Shown here: piece after piece, positions 8,399 through 15,327 of the stretch | Position numbering within the stretch: position 1 is the first letter of the stretch | How the letters are laid out: each line of letters begins with the position of its first letter | Assembly: GCA_030641465.1 (NCBI GenBank) | Contig: DAOWHK010000176.1 | Span: 1-24,458, forward strand | DNA length: 24,458 bases | Source: Parachlamydiales bacterium | Lineage (GTDB): Bacteria; Chlamydiota; Chlamydiia; Chlamydiales; Simkaniaceae | Direction of reading: 5' to 3' | Made by a program: the position numbers and the translations under genes | The notes under the pieces: model-generated | What the model was told of the DNA's origin: nothing | The model's input: only the letters and a program-made list of their open reading frames with translations | Database searches by the model: none

Positions 8399-8401
8399 TA
8401 A
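7469..8401 (+). CDS. Unknown protein made of two tandem copies of a ~155-aa domain
   Basis: The protein is 310 aa from this start and consists of a domain repeated twice end to end (DNA 7469-7936 and 7937-8398). The copies align without gaps over most of their length and share a little over half of their residues. The best conserved block is HGADKMSxLTKKVPxEKQEELCAAIxDCLTF. Each copy also keeps FTDSGxD/YTDSGxD with PC, and YAExSLKxL near the end. The longest ORF begins at 7376, but its extra 31 residues are not matched in copy two. Copy one begins with Met at 7469 (MIPSDLARTP) exactly where copy two begins with Met at 7937 (MYICDLAQTP). I therefore take 7469 as the start, with a modest GTGAG site 7 to 11 nt upstream. 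The 155-aa neighbour is a single-domain relative. Function is unknown; two conserved Cys positions per copy could bind metal or form disulfides. Confidence 0.75.
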   Translation: MIPSDLARTPAAAIASDEASSREVPRLSESEITRIANRTINQLKEIFETHNKKEFTDSGQDEPCNPKKVYAIVKKLVNDEHGADKMSVLTKKVPLEKQEELCAAIFDCLTFQLDAANTVSDERDDPAAALFTPLGKYAEPSLKLLNVSELLTSVFNMYICDLAQTPTGVRVLEEESPREVPRLSEPEIIRVAHRCINMLNVIVKIDTKAEYTDSGEDKPCDPKMVYAVVKEFANHTHGADKMSELTKKVPPEKQEELCAAIYDCLTFLLTASKTKLDGIENEGYRLLTQMGDYAEASLKILIVTELLNIE

Positions 8402-8404
8402 TTG

Positions 8405-8420
8405 TTAAGAAAATATAAAT
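8405..8420. repeat. 16-bp direct repeat, right copy
   Basis: Identical to 7296-7311 and in the same orientation. It begins 4 nt after the stop codon of the tandem-repeat gene. Confidence 0.6.
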
Positions 8421-8466
8421 GTGTGTAGGCGTAATTGAGAGGCTCGAAGAGCAATGATTTGTATAG

Positions 8467-8583
8467 GAGATTTGGGAACAAATATCGAAATTTTCTTCTG
8501 CTAAATTTTTAGAAAAGAATCCAGCATATATACACAAAACACTTGAAGAATTGGGTTTTGACTACGTCGGTTTTCCTTCATAA
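8467..8583 (+). pseudogene. Probable remnant of a protein C-terminus in an otherwise gene-free 370-bp gap
   Basis: The interval 8402-8773 has no complete gene. Within it, 38 codons open directly after an in-frame TAG and end at a TAA (8581-8583) with no usable start codon. The reading (EIWEQISKFSSAKF, then PAYIHKTLEELGFDYVGFPS) is protein-like, with a balanced mix of charged and aromatic residues. A further stop lies just upstream in the same frame. It looks like the tail of a decayed gene, possibly a transposase, but I cannot name the family. The remainder of the gap holds a promoter (8705-8733) and nothing else I can identify. Confidence 0.3.
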
Positions 8584-8704
8584 TTTTTGTCGTCACTCGT
8601 GCTTTACCTCCCAGCAATGCCTACTTGATCCGGTCCAAAATTCTAAAGAGCTTCTTTGTAAATTCTTAAGTATTGAATCGGTTTGTGTAAACTTAATAAG
8701 TCGC

Positions 8705-8733
8705 TTGGGAAATATCTGATTCTCGTGTATACT
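8705..8733 (+). promoter_or_regulatory. Promoter candidate for the 150-aa gene
   Basis: TTGGGA (8705-8710) and TATACT (8728-8733) are separated by exactly 17 bp. They match the -35 and -10 consensus in four and five of six positions. The expected start near 8740 leaves a leader of about 34 nt before the GTG at 8774. It is the best sigma70-like promoter in the window. Confidence 0.55.
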
Positions 8734-8773
8734 GTCACTCGTTATGTGGCATTAAATGGAGAATTTTTAATAA

Positions 8774-9226
8774 GTGGCAACCCCTGTAAAAACGACAATT
8801 GATTGGTATGATAAAGAAGCTCATGTACGCTTTGCAAACGACCAAAAGCTTTATGAAAAAAAGTATGTAGAGGAAGCCAAATGGATTCCAAATCATACGG
8901 AAATTACTGTCACAACTCCAACACAGTCGCAGTACGATACACTTCTTGAGACTGATAAGGGGCATGTTGCGTGGGGATTTTTTGAGGAACCAGAAAATTT
9001 TAAGCAGCAGAGTAATCGCTTTTTTAAATTAGACATTCTTCCAAACATCGATATTGCTGATGTATTAGAGGTGTTTGAGCAAAAAATGGATCAAGCAATC
9101 AAAACTCTTGAAGGGACTTATCAGCGAGGAGTAAAGACCGTAATGGCTCTTCTTGAGTGCTTGGTATCTTTAAGTGAAATGCTTGTAAGAATAGTAGCTG
9201 AGAGGCTCCAATTCCAAAAAGGGTAA
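8774..9226 (+). CDS. Unknown 150-aa protein
   Basis: I do not recognise this protein. The frame opens with GTG at 8774 directly after two stop codons, and no other plausible start lies nearby, so the GTG is probably correct. A GGAG at 8758-8761 lies 12 nt upstream, slightly far. The N-terminal 80 residues are polar with many aromatic residues (IDWYDKEAHVRF, KWIPNHTEITVTTP, GHVAWGFFEEP) and suggest a small alpha/beta fold. The C-terminal 60 residues (from DVLEVFEQKMDQAIKTLEG) form amphipathic helices ending in a hydrophobic, Leu/Val-rich stretch. There is no signal peptide. The gene is transcribed from its own good promoter and converges on the secretin operon, with the stop codon inside a perfect hairpin. 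Whether it is connected to the secretin is not shown. Confidence 0.7.
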   Translation: MATPVKTTIDWYDKEAHVRFANDQKLYEKKYVEEAKWIPNHTEITVTTPTQSQYDTLLETDKGHVAWGFFEEPENFKQQSNRFFKLDILPNIDIADVLEVFEQKMDQAIKTLEGTYQRGVKTVMALLECLVSLSEMLVRIVAERLQFQKG

Positions 9227-9245
9227 TTTAATGTACTAAATTACC
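9222..9245 (-). terminator. Perfect hairpin spanning both stop codons of convergent genes
   Basis: GGTAATTTA (9222-9230) and TAAATTACC (9237-9245) are perfect complements around a 6-nt loop. The stop of the 150-aa gene (9224-9226) lies in one arm and the stop of the secretin-linked gene (9241-9243) in the other. On the minus strand the hairpin is followed by CTTTTT, as expected for an intrinsic terminator of the secretin operon. On the plus strand no T-run follows. Confidence 0.6.
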
Positions 9246-9462
9246 TAGATTCCTTCATCTTTTTCAAAGATTCTCTCATTTTTTGCATTCGTCGATTCAT
9301 CACTTGTGAGAGGAAATCAAAGAGATTTTTCTTAAATTGCTTGCGAAATGTAGGGTCTTCCATTTTCGGATTAAAGGAGTTATAAAAATTCTCAAATCCG
9401 TCGGCGGCGATTTCTTCTTTTTGCTGGGCGATTTTTTGAGAGCTGCTATTGATTGGGGGCAC
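9241..9462 (-). CDS. Small basic helical protein translationally coupled to the secretin gene
   Basis: A 73-aa reading starts with GTG at 9462 and overlaps the 3' end of the secretin gene by 17 nt. An AGAGGA sequence lies about 10 nt upstream of the GTG, inside the secretin gene, so it is a good candidate for coupled translation. The product has no signal peptide. It reads IAQQKEEIAADGFENFYNSF in the N-terminal half and ends in a strongly basic, Met-rich helix (VMNRRMQKMRESLKKMKESR) likely to form a coiled coil. I know no family for it. The position suggests a cytoplasmic partner of the secretion apparatus, but there is no sequence evidence for that. The stop lies within the hairpin at 9222-9245. 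Confidence 0.6.
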   Translation of the reverse strand: MPPINSSSQKIAQQKEEIAADGFENFYNSFNPKMEDPTFRKQFKKNLFDFLSQVMNRRMQKMRESLKKMKESR

Positions 9463-11083
9463 TTGTTTTTAATCCTCTTTCAAATTCTTCAGGTGAGCCT
9501 GATTGGCTTTTAAATAGATCCGTTTCACTTGCTGTAATTTCTGTGTGGTCTTTTGTATTATTGATGATTGTAGGATGTACAAAGATGATCACGTTACGCT
9601 TTTCGTCATCGGTTGTCGTTTTGCTAAATGCAGCTCCAATAAAAGGCAACCCTCCAAGGCAGGGGATTCCTGATTTGCGATGGGTTTTGGTGTTGCGCAT
9701 CATGCCACTTAGTACAAGAAAATTTTGATCGGGCACATGCACTCTTGTCACCATATTTGTTTTGGTTGTTTGAATGCCATTTACATGATTCACTGTGCTG
9801 ATAAGATTATTTGTGGCTTCTGTAATTTCTTCAGAGAGCTCAAGTGTGATAATATCATCTTCTCCAAGATATGGGGTGATATTAAGACTCACACCGATAT
9901 CACGGTACTCAATATTTGCTGTCGTTTGCTGGCTAGATCCGATAGTTTCTACGACAGATCCTGTGAAAGGAATATTGTCTCCAACAAAGATTGTAGAGAG
10001 TTTATTATCTTGAGTAATGATTTTTTGATTGAGGATGATTGTGCTATCTCCCTCTTCTTGAAGAGCGGAAACTAAGCTTGCTAAGGATAGGAAAGATTTT
10101 CCTTTATGGAAGATAAGGTCTCCTATAACTCCTAGATCAAATCCGTTGCCAAGAGGGAATTGATTTGTTCCAGTTGGTGGATTCGAGGCATTTACTTCCT
10201 TAAAAGTGTTTGCAAAGCTTGAGGGTTTTTTTCCTGGAGCAAAATTCCCACCTGCAAATCCCAGTTTGTCTTTAAGTTTTCCGCCTCCTGCCCATTGCAG
10301 GCCAAAATCTAATCCATTTTTTACATCAGTTTCAATGACTAGAACTTCGATAAACACTTGTTTTTGTGGGACGTCTAAACTTTTTATGAGGCTCGTTAGT
10401 TGAGTTAGAGATTTTTCCGATCCAGAATATAAAATAGAATTTGTTGATTCTACCCACTGCATCGATAATATCGCTTGTTTAAGAAGAGCATCATCGTGCC
10501 TTCCTGAAAGACCTGTAGCTATTTGCTTGATGGCCCCTTCGATTTCTGAGCCTTTATTATATTGCAGTTTATAGACAAAAAATTCACTTGGTTTTTCTAC
10601 AGGAACCATGAAATCAAGAGGGGTGAGCGTCGTATTGCCATTTGCAGTTTCTTCAAGTAGTGAGTAGGAACCTTCTGAAAGATCGGGCTTTTTAGAATGA
10701 GTAAGTAGCATTTGATGTTTATGGAAGGCGATTTCTGAGGCGTCCATTCGTTCGATGAGAAAATAATCATTTTTCGGTCGCGCCTTGAATCCGTGTTGAT
10801 TGAGAAGATCAATGAGCAGATTGAGAATATGATCAGTCGGTGTAGGCTTTCCAGAAACAAGCGTGATGGTAAAATCTAGAAGTTTTTCATCAAATAGAAA
10901 ATTGACTTCAGAGATTTTACTCACAAAGCGGATGAACTCTACGATGGATACATCATTGAAGTTTATGACAAATTTTCCAGGAAGTTCGGACTCTATGGAT
11001 TGTGCGTAGGGAATTTCTTCAGCCTTTAGAGAGAGAGTTGAAGAAATCAGGAAAAATAAGAGTAAAAATCTAGTAAGGATCAT
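9446..11083 (-). CDS. gspD: Secretin, GspD-like (type II/III secretion outer-membrane channel)
   Basis: A 545-aa secretin precursor that would form the outer-membrane ring of a type II (or, less likely, type III) secretion system. The signal peptide (1-21) ends in a cleavage-like LKA-EE. An N0/STN-type domain follows (about 36-115: KFVINFNDVSIVEFIRFVSK), then one secretin N domain (about 167-240: FFVYKLQYNKGSEIEGAIKQI) and the C-terminal secretin core (about 243-510). Family signatures are KQVFIEVLVIETDVKNGLDF, STIILNQKIITQDN, IFVGDNIPFTG and GIPCLGGLPFIGAAFS followed by RNVIIFVHPTIINN. It is shorter than typical GspD (650 aa or more), mainly because it has fewer N domains. No other secretion gene is adjacent except the small overlapping ORF. 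The wording of the core motifs resembles what I recall of the chlamydial GspD branch, an inference. About 190 bp without a gene lie upstream; I saw only weak promoter-like boxes there. Confidence 0.82.
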   Translation of the reverse strand: MILTRFLLLFFLISSTLSLKAEEIPYAQSIESELPGKFVINFNDVSIVEFIRFVSKISEVNFLFDEKLLDFTITLVSGKPTPTDHILNLLIDLLNQHGFKARPKNDYFLIERMDASEIAFHKHQMLLTHSKKPDLSEGSYSLLEETANGNTTLTPLDFMVPVEKPSEFFVYKLQYNKGSEIEGAIKQIATGLSGRHDDALLKQAILSMQWVESTNSILYSGSEKSLTQLTSLIKSLDVPQKQVFIEVLVIETDVKNGLDFGLQWAGGGKLKDKLGFAGGNFAPGKKPSSFANTFKEVNASNPPTGTNQFPLGNGFDLGVIGDLIFHKGKSFLSLASLVSALQEEGDSTIILNQKIITQDNKLSTIFVGDNIPFTGSVVETIGSSQQTTANIEYRDIGVSLNITPYLGEDDIITLELSEEITEATNNLISTVNHVNGIQTTKTNMVTRVHVPDQNFLVLSGMMRNTKTHRKSGIPCLGGLPFIGAAFSKTTTDDEKRNVIIFVHPTIINNTKDHTEITASETDLFKSQSGSPEEFERGLKTSAPNQ

Positions 11084-11276
11084 AATGTATGCTAATGTAC
11101 TTTGTTGGTTAAGGATGGCTGGAAACGCCTATATCATATCAAGAACAGTTAATTTCAAAATAGGAGATTTTTTATTCAAATATGAAAAAGTGGGCAGAAA
11201 AAAACAAGTAATTATTCTAAATCACGCTCAGAAAGGTACATAAGCAATATTCATTCTAGCTTTTCTTAATGAAAAA

Positions 11277-13178
11277 TTAATCTAGGTTTTGTATGGAAAT
11301 TACGGGAATTTCTTCCGAGAGGGGGATTTGAAAAATTTTTGTATAAAAATAAAGCTCAGCTTCTAAGCATTTTTTTATCGTTTCTGCCATCCGAAATCCA
11401 TGACCTTCGTTTTCAAAAAGGAGGTAGGAGACTGGAATTCCTTTTTTTAATAGAGCCTTGTACATCATTTCTGCTTGATTGGGTAAGACTACTTTATCGT
11501 CAGCTCCTTGGAGTAATAAAAGGGGGCAGGAAAGCTTGTCTATGTGATGAATGGGACCACGCTTTAAGTAGAGATCTTTTTTTTCAGGATAAGGGCCGAT
11601 TAGTTGATCGAGATATCTGGCTTCAAATTTATGCGTATCACTTACTAGTGCCTCTAAATCAGAGACTCCGTAGTAACTAACTCCCGCTTTAAATACATCT
11701 CTAAAAGTGAGAGCTGCTAAGGTTGTATAGCCGCCAGCACTTCCCCCTTTAATAATCAATCTTTCGGGATCTGCTTGTTTGTTTTGAACAAGGAATTTTG
11801 CACCATTTATGCAGTCATCCACATCGACAACGCCCCAAGTTCCATTCAGCCTTTCGCGGTAAGCTCTTCCGTGGCCAGTACTTCCTCCATAATTAACATC
11901 TAAAATGCCAAATCCGCGACTTGTCCAATATTGAAATTCGAGATTTAATGTGGATTTGACGTGGCCAGATGGCCCACCATGACTTTTTACAATGAGTGGA
12001 GCAAGTTGCTTTGGATCTTCTTCGTAGTCTTTGTTTTTTGGAGGATAAAAAAAGGCGAAGGCTGTTTTGTCATTTTCTGTGGGGAATTCGATGAGCTTTC
12101 CTTCAGAAATATATCCTGGATCAAGATCAGTAGAGAGACTTTTGCGAATAAGTTCTATTTTTAATGAGATGGGATCAACGGTAATAAGGGAAAGAGGCTT
12201 TAGTGGGGATCCAGCCTCACAAACAAGAAGCTTTGAAGTAGTATGGAGATTTTGAAAGGTTTTGTAGGGAAGGTCTAACATGGTTAGCGTGTTTGTATCA
12301 GGATCTAAAATTGCTAAATGATCGATTCCAAATGTTGTATAAATGCAGGCTATTTGCATGCGACCTTCAAGCTCAAAAAAATCAAATCGAGAGGTTCCAA
12401 AGATCCACTGAGCTTCTCCAAATTCTGCATCCATTGGATATAGAGATTCTTCCTTTCCATCAATGAGTCGATATAGATTCCAGTATCCAGATCTGTCTGA
12501 TGTATAGTAAAGATATCCATCAGGCCCCCATTTTGGTCCATAGATCGATTCTGTTTTACCCCCTGCAACCATCCTTGGACCTAAAATCGTTCCGTCTGGA
12601 TTTATTGCAGCGATCCAAAGCGAAGATCCGTCCCAGGGCATATTTGGCATATCCCACGTGATCCAGGCAAGCATTGAACCATCTGGATGCGCAGTTGGAG
12701 ATGCATAAAAATCGTGACCTTCATGAATTGTATGAATATTTTTTGAATCAAGGTCTATTTTTACAAGCGAGTTTATGACTTTGTTATCATGAAGGTGTTT
12801 TTCTTCGATCGAGTATAAACAGTTAATATGTGGATGTTTTACATGATTTGCGTACCGATGCTTCTTCGTAATGATAGAGGGGTCTTGATCTTTAGAAAAG
12901 TGATAGAGATATTGATCTTGGAAATTAGAAAAAAAAATCTCTCCATTTTCTACACAGATGGCGCCTCCTCCATATTCATGCACTTTTGAGCGAGCGTTAT
13001 ATTGCTGAGGGAGGATTTCTTCGAGCTTTCCTTCATTCCACTTTAAAATGGTAGATCGCCCTTTTTCACTTGGCCTTGACTCCACAAAATAGATTTCTTC
13101 TAGATCAATATGAACTTCTCCAAGCCGTACGGACTGAGCTGTGATAAGCTCGGGTGTAATGGGGGATTTCCAAGTCAT
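11277..13178 (-). CDS. S9-family serine peptidase (acylaminoacyl/dipeptidyl-peptidase type)
   Basis: A prolyl-oligopeptidase-family serine peptidase of 633 aa, expected to cut short peptides in the cytosol. The N-terminal two thirds look like the beta-propeller, with repeated Trp-Asp/Gly blade motifs (e.g. ASPTAHPDGSMLAWITWDMP, GPKWGPDGYLYYTSDRSGYW). The C-terminal alpha/beta-hydrolase domain carries the triad: Ser480 in GGSAGG, Asp560 in QGADDKVV and His593 in EGHGFR. The frame is open as far as 13415, but the upstream 79 residues overlap the ABC permease gene and are not family-like. The ATG at 13178 begins with the usual MTWKSPITPELI and has GAGGAA 7 nt upstream, just 16 nt after the permease stop. 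There is no signal peptide from this start. It is the last gene of the long minus-strand run. With OppA proteins upstream it could process imported peptides (inference). Confidence 0.92.
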   Translation of the reverse strand: MTWKSPITPELITAQSVRLGEVHIDLEEIYFVESRPSEKGRSTILKWNEGKLEEILPQQYNARSKVHEYGGGAICVENGEIFFSNFQDQYLYHFSKDQDPSIITKKHRYANHVKHPHINCLYSIEEKHLHDNKVINSLVKIDLDSKNIHTIHEGHDFYASPTAHPDGSMLAWITWDMPNMPWDGSSLWIAAINPDGTILGPRMVAGGKTESIYGPKWGPDGYLYYTSDRSGYWNLYRLIDGKEESLYPMDAEFGEAQWIFGTSRFDFFELEGRMQIACIYTTFGIDHLAILDPDTNTLTMLDLPYKTFQNLHTTSKLLVCEAGSPLKPLSLITVDPISLKIELIRKSLSTDLDPGYISEGKLIEFPTENDKTAFAFFYPPKNKDYEEDPKQLAPLIVKSHGGPSGHVKSTLNLEFQYWTSRGFGILDVNYGGSTGHGRAYRERLNGTWGVVDVDDCINGAKFLVQNKQADPERLIIKGGSAGGYTTLAALTFRDVFKAGVSYYGVSDLEALVSDTHKFEARYLDQLIGPYPEKKDLYLKRGPIHHIDKLSCPLLLLQGADDKVVLPNQAEMMYKALLKKGIPVSYLLFENEGHGFRMAETIKKCLEAELYFYTKIFQIPLSEEIPVISIQNLD

Positions 13179-13194
13179 CTGTGATTCCTCTTTT

Positions 13195-13977
13195 TTAGCG
13201 ATAATAGTTTGATCCTTTTTGCAAAGTTCTGTAGGCAAGTAAATGACAAATGATAAAGGCTGCAAGTGTAATAGAAAAAGCAAGAAGGATATTTGTATCA
13301 GATTTGCCAATGATGCCATAGCGAAAGCCGTTGATAATATAAAGTAGTGGGTTAAAGAGAGAAATTTTTTGCCAAATCGGGTGCAAATTTTCCAGCGTAA
13401 AAAAAACGCCGCCAAGATAGATAAGAGGGGTTAAAATAAATGCGCTCACGCCGCCTATTTGCTCAAAACTTTTGGCCCACATCCCGATTGCAATACCAAG
13501 CTGCGCAAACGTGAGGGTGCCAACTGTCATAAACAGAACTAAGATTAGTGGATGCTTGATCGTGAGAAATAGACCAGAGTCTAGGAAATAAAAAAGAGAG
13601 CCTATGACAAAAGTAAGAATTCCCACAATGAATCCTCTTGAAAGAGATGCTAGGCTTTTTGCCCAAATAATTTGCTCTTTTGTAAGAGGGGCTGTGCGAA
13701 GGTCCTGAAGTTCGTTGACATATTTTGCGCCAGTGATACAACCCGTAGAGTTCTCAAAAGCATTTTTTACCATATTCATTGCAAGAAGACCTGGAATCAA
13801 AAAGACAAGATAGGGAATGGAAGCTTCTGATTGAATAGCACTACCCAAACTTACCCCAAAAATGAGAAAATAAAGAGCAGAGCTAATAATTGGCGCACCA
13901 ATTGTTTGTAGAGGCACCTGAAAATAGCGCATGCATTCTTTTTTTAATAATCCAATCAGCTGGTGAAAATAGTTCAT
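13195..13977 (-). CDS. ABC-2 type transporter permease
   Basis: The membrane subunit of an ABC-2 exporter: 260 aa with about six hydrophobic segments (near 25-45, 55-75, 105-130, 140-165, 175-195 and 230-250) and an N-terminal amphipathic stretch (LIGLLKKECMRYFQVPLQT) typical of the NodJ/DrrB group. The conserved loop before the last helices (PLIYLGGVFFTLENLHPIWQKISLFNPLLYIINGFRYG) is a strong family marker. Only 1 nt separates it from the upstream ATPase gene, so the two form one transporter. The substrate is unknown; members export lipids, polysaccharides or drugs. The S9 peptidase start follows 16 nt after the stop. Confidence 0.9.
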   Translation of the reverse strand: MNYFHQLIGLLKKECMRYFQVPLQTIGAPIISSALYFLIFGVSLGSAIQSEASIPYLVFLIPGLLAMNMVKNAFENSTGCITGAKYVNELQDLRTAPLTKEQIIWAKSLASLSRGFIVGILTFVIGSLFYFLDSGLFLTIKHPLILVLFMTVGTLTFAQLGIAIGMWAKSFEQIGGVSAFILTPLIYLGGVFFTLENLHPIWQKISLFNPLLYIINGFRYGIIGKSDTNILLAFSITLAAFIICHLLAYRTLQKGSNYYR

Positions 13978-13978
13978 T

Positions 13979-14869
13979 TTACTCCTTCAAAATATGTTGA
14001 AAAGCATCTTCTAAAGTACCTTCTCGAATCGATAAATCCTTTATCGCATTTAAATCGAGGGCAAGATCATTTAGTAAGGTGCGAAGAGTAATATCTTTTG
14101 GAAGCGTAAATTCAAGAAGGGGACCTTTACTATTTGATAAATAAGGGTGACTAAAGTGTGGTATTTCTTTTTCTAAGGTAATCGTAATTTTTCGAAACGT
14201 ATGCTTTAGAAGGTTTTGTGTCTCGTCTACAGTTTTTAGCTTTCCCCGTTGTAAAATTCCAATCCGATCACAAAGGAGTTCCGCCTCTTCAAGGTAGTGC
14301 GTTGTGAGAATAATCGATGTATTTGCATCTTTTAATTCTCGAATGAATTTCCAAAGACCTGCCCGAAGCTCAATATCAACGCCAGCTGTTGGCTCATCGA
14401 GAAGAATAATTTTTGGCTTGTGTACAAGCGCCTTGCAAATAAGCAGTCGACGCTTCATTCCACCGCTTAACATCCCTACAGCTTTTTTTCGATGATCCCA
14501 AAGGTCCATTTTTTTCAAAAGATATTCAATATAGGGACCATTATTTGGGATACCAAAGTAGGAAGAATGAAACGATAGAATTTTTTCTACATTGAAAAAT
14601 TGATGATGCACGAGCTCTTGAGGAACAAAGCCAATTTGCTCTTTAGCAAACCGCGGATTTTGCAAAGCATCTTTTCCAAATACAGAAATTGAGCCACTAT
14701 CAGGCTTTAGCAAACTCATAATCATAGAGATGATGGTAGTTTTCCCCGCTCCATTTGGCCCAAGCAGTCCAAAAATCTCTCCAGGTTTTATCTCGAAGGA
14801 AACGTCAGATACAGCCATGTGCGATCCGAATGATTTACAAAGATGCTGAATGGAAAGGGGAAGAGACAT
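13979..14869 (-). CDS. ABC transporter ATP-binding protein (ABC-2 exporter)
   Basis: The ATPase of the exporter encoded with the next gene. In 296 aa it has Walker A GPNGAGKT at 37-44, a Q-loop in GFVPQEL near 80-86, the ABC signature LSGGMKRRL at 134-142, Walker B IILLDEP at 154-160 with catalytic Glu159, and the switch His191 in LTTHYLEEAELLCDRIGIL. The C-terminal 80 residues are the extra domain usual in DrrA/CcmA-like exporters. The start codon overlaps the stop of the upstream membrane-protein gene by 1 nt (TAATG), and only 1 nt separates its own stop from the permease start, showing tight coupling. Confidence 0.93.
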   Translation of the reverse strand: MSLPLSIQHLCKSFGSHMAVSDVSFEIKPGEIFGLLGPNGAGKTTIISMIMSLLKPDSGSISVFGKDALQNPRFAKEQIGFVPQELVHHQFFNVEKILSFHSSYFGIPNNGPYIEYLLKKMDLWDHRKKAVGMLSGGMKRRLLICKALVHKPKIILLDEPTAGVDIELRAGLWKFIRELKDANTSIILTTHYLEEAELLCDRIGILQRGKLKTVDETQNLLKHTFRKITITLEKEIPHFSHPYLSNSKGPLLEFTLPKDITLRTLLNDLALDLNAIKDLSIREGTLEDAFQHILKE

Positions 14870-15327
14870 TAGTTTTTTTTCCTATCAAGTATTAAGTGAC
14901 AAAGATCTGCTAAAAAAATACCAGCGAATCCAAATAAAATAAAGGGTTCATATCGATGAAAGAATTTTAGAAAGGAGTGTTTTGAAGGAATCACCTGGTA
15001 AACCAAATAGAAAATTCCAAGAGCAATCATGGCAAGCCATAGAATACGCGTTAATGATCCAAAAAGAGGGGAATGGGAAATTCCTCTATGAGCAAATACT
15101 CGTGAATACAAACGAAAGGGCATCGTTAGAATGCCTCTAATCGAAAAAGGCTTAATTTGATGCGCTAAGTCCATGTCGGGACTCATGAAAAGCGTGCTAT
15201 AAAGGAAGGCTCCAGCGAAAGCGACTGTATGCTCCTTTGGGGGATTTATAAAATATATAAGGGTGAAAAGGAGCACAGGAAGAGCGAGAAGCAGATTGAA
15301 TTTTGTATGTGTCTTATATTGTGACAT
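14869..15327 (-). CDS. DUF2227/YdjM-like integral membrane protein, putative metal-dependent
   Basis: A 152-aa membrane protein with hydrophobic segments near 12-30, 33-50, 95-117 and 130-147. The conserved positions are His and Asp residues seen in the DUF2227 and YdjM (LexA-regulated inner-membrane) groups: KTHTKFN at the N-terminus, SPDMDLAH in the middle and AHRGISHSPLFG before the third segment. These could bind a metal ion; the activity of the family is not established. I choose the ATG at 15327, with a 14-nt overlap with the upstream gene. A TTG at 15360 would add 11 polar residues and has no family support. No ribosome binding site is visible, so translation may depend on the upstream gene. 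It lies between the kinase-like pair and the ABC exporter genes. Confidence 0.75.
   Translation of the reverse strand: MSQYKTHTKFNLLLALPVLLFTLIYFINPPKEHTVAFAGAFLYSTLFMSPDMDLAHQIKPFSIRGILTMPFRLYSRVFAHRGISHSPLFGSLTRILWLAMIALGIFYLVYQVIPSKHSFLKFFHRYEPFILFGFAGIFLADLCHLILDRKKN

Noticed and set aside
8735..8965. Minus-strand 76-codon ORF with hydrophobic stretches
   Set aside because: It overlaps the promoter and N-terminal half of the 150-aa gene, and the Cys/Phe-rich composition is typical of a shadow frame.
9725..10075. Plus-strand 116-codon ORF antisense to the secretin gene
   Set aside because: It is a shadow of the secretin coding sequence: Cys/His-rich composition, no ribosome binding site, no resemblance to a protein family.
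11339..11680. Plus-strand 113-codon ORF antisense to the S9 peptidase
   Set aside because: It lies wholly within the catalytic domain of a well-supported gene and reads as a shadow frame.
13179..13415. N-terminal extension of the S9 peptidase (79 extra residues with hydrophobic segments, which could look like a signal anchor)
   Set aside because: It lies inside the ABC permease gene in another frame, and the ATG at 13178 has an ideal GAGGAA site and begins at the normal family N-terminus.
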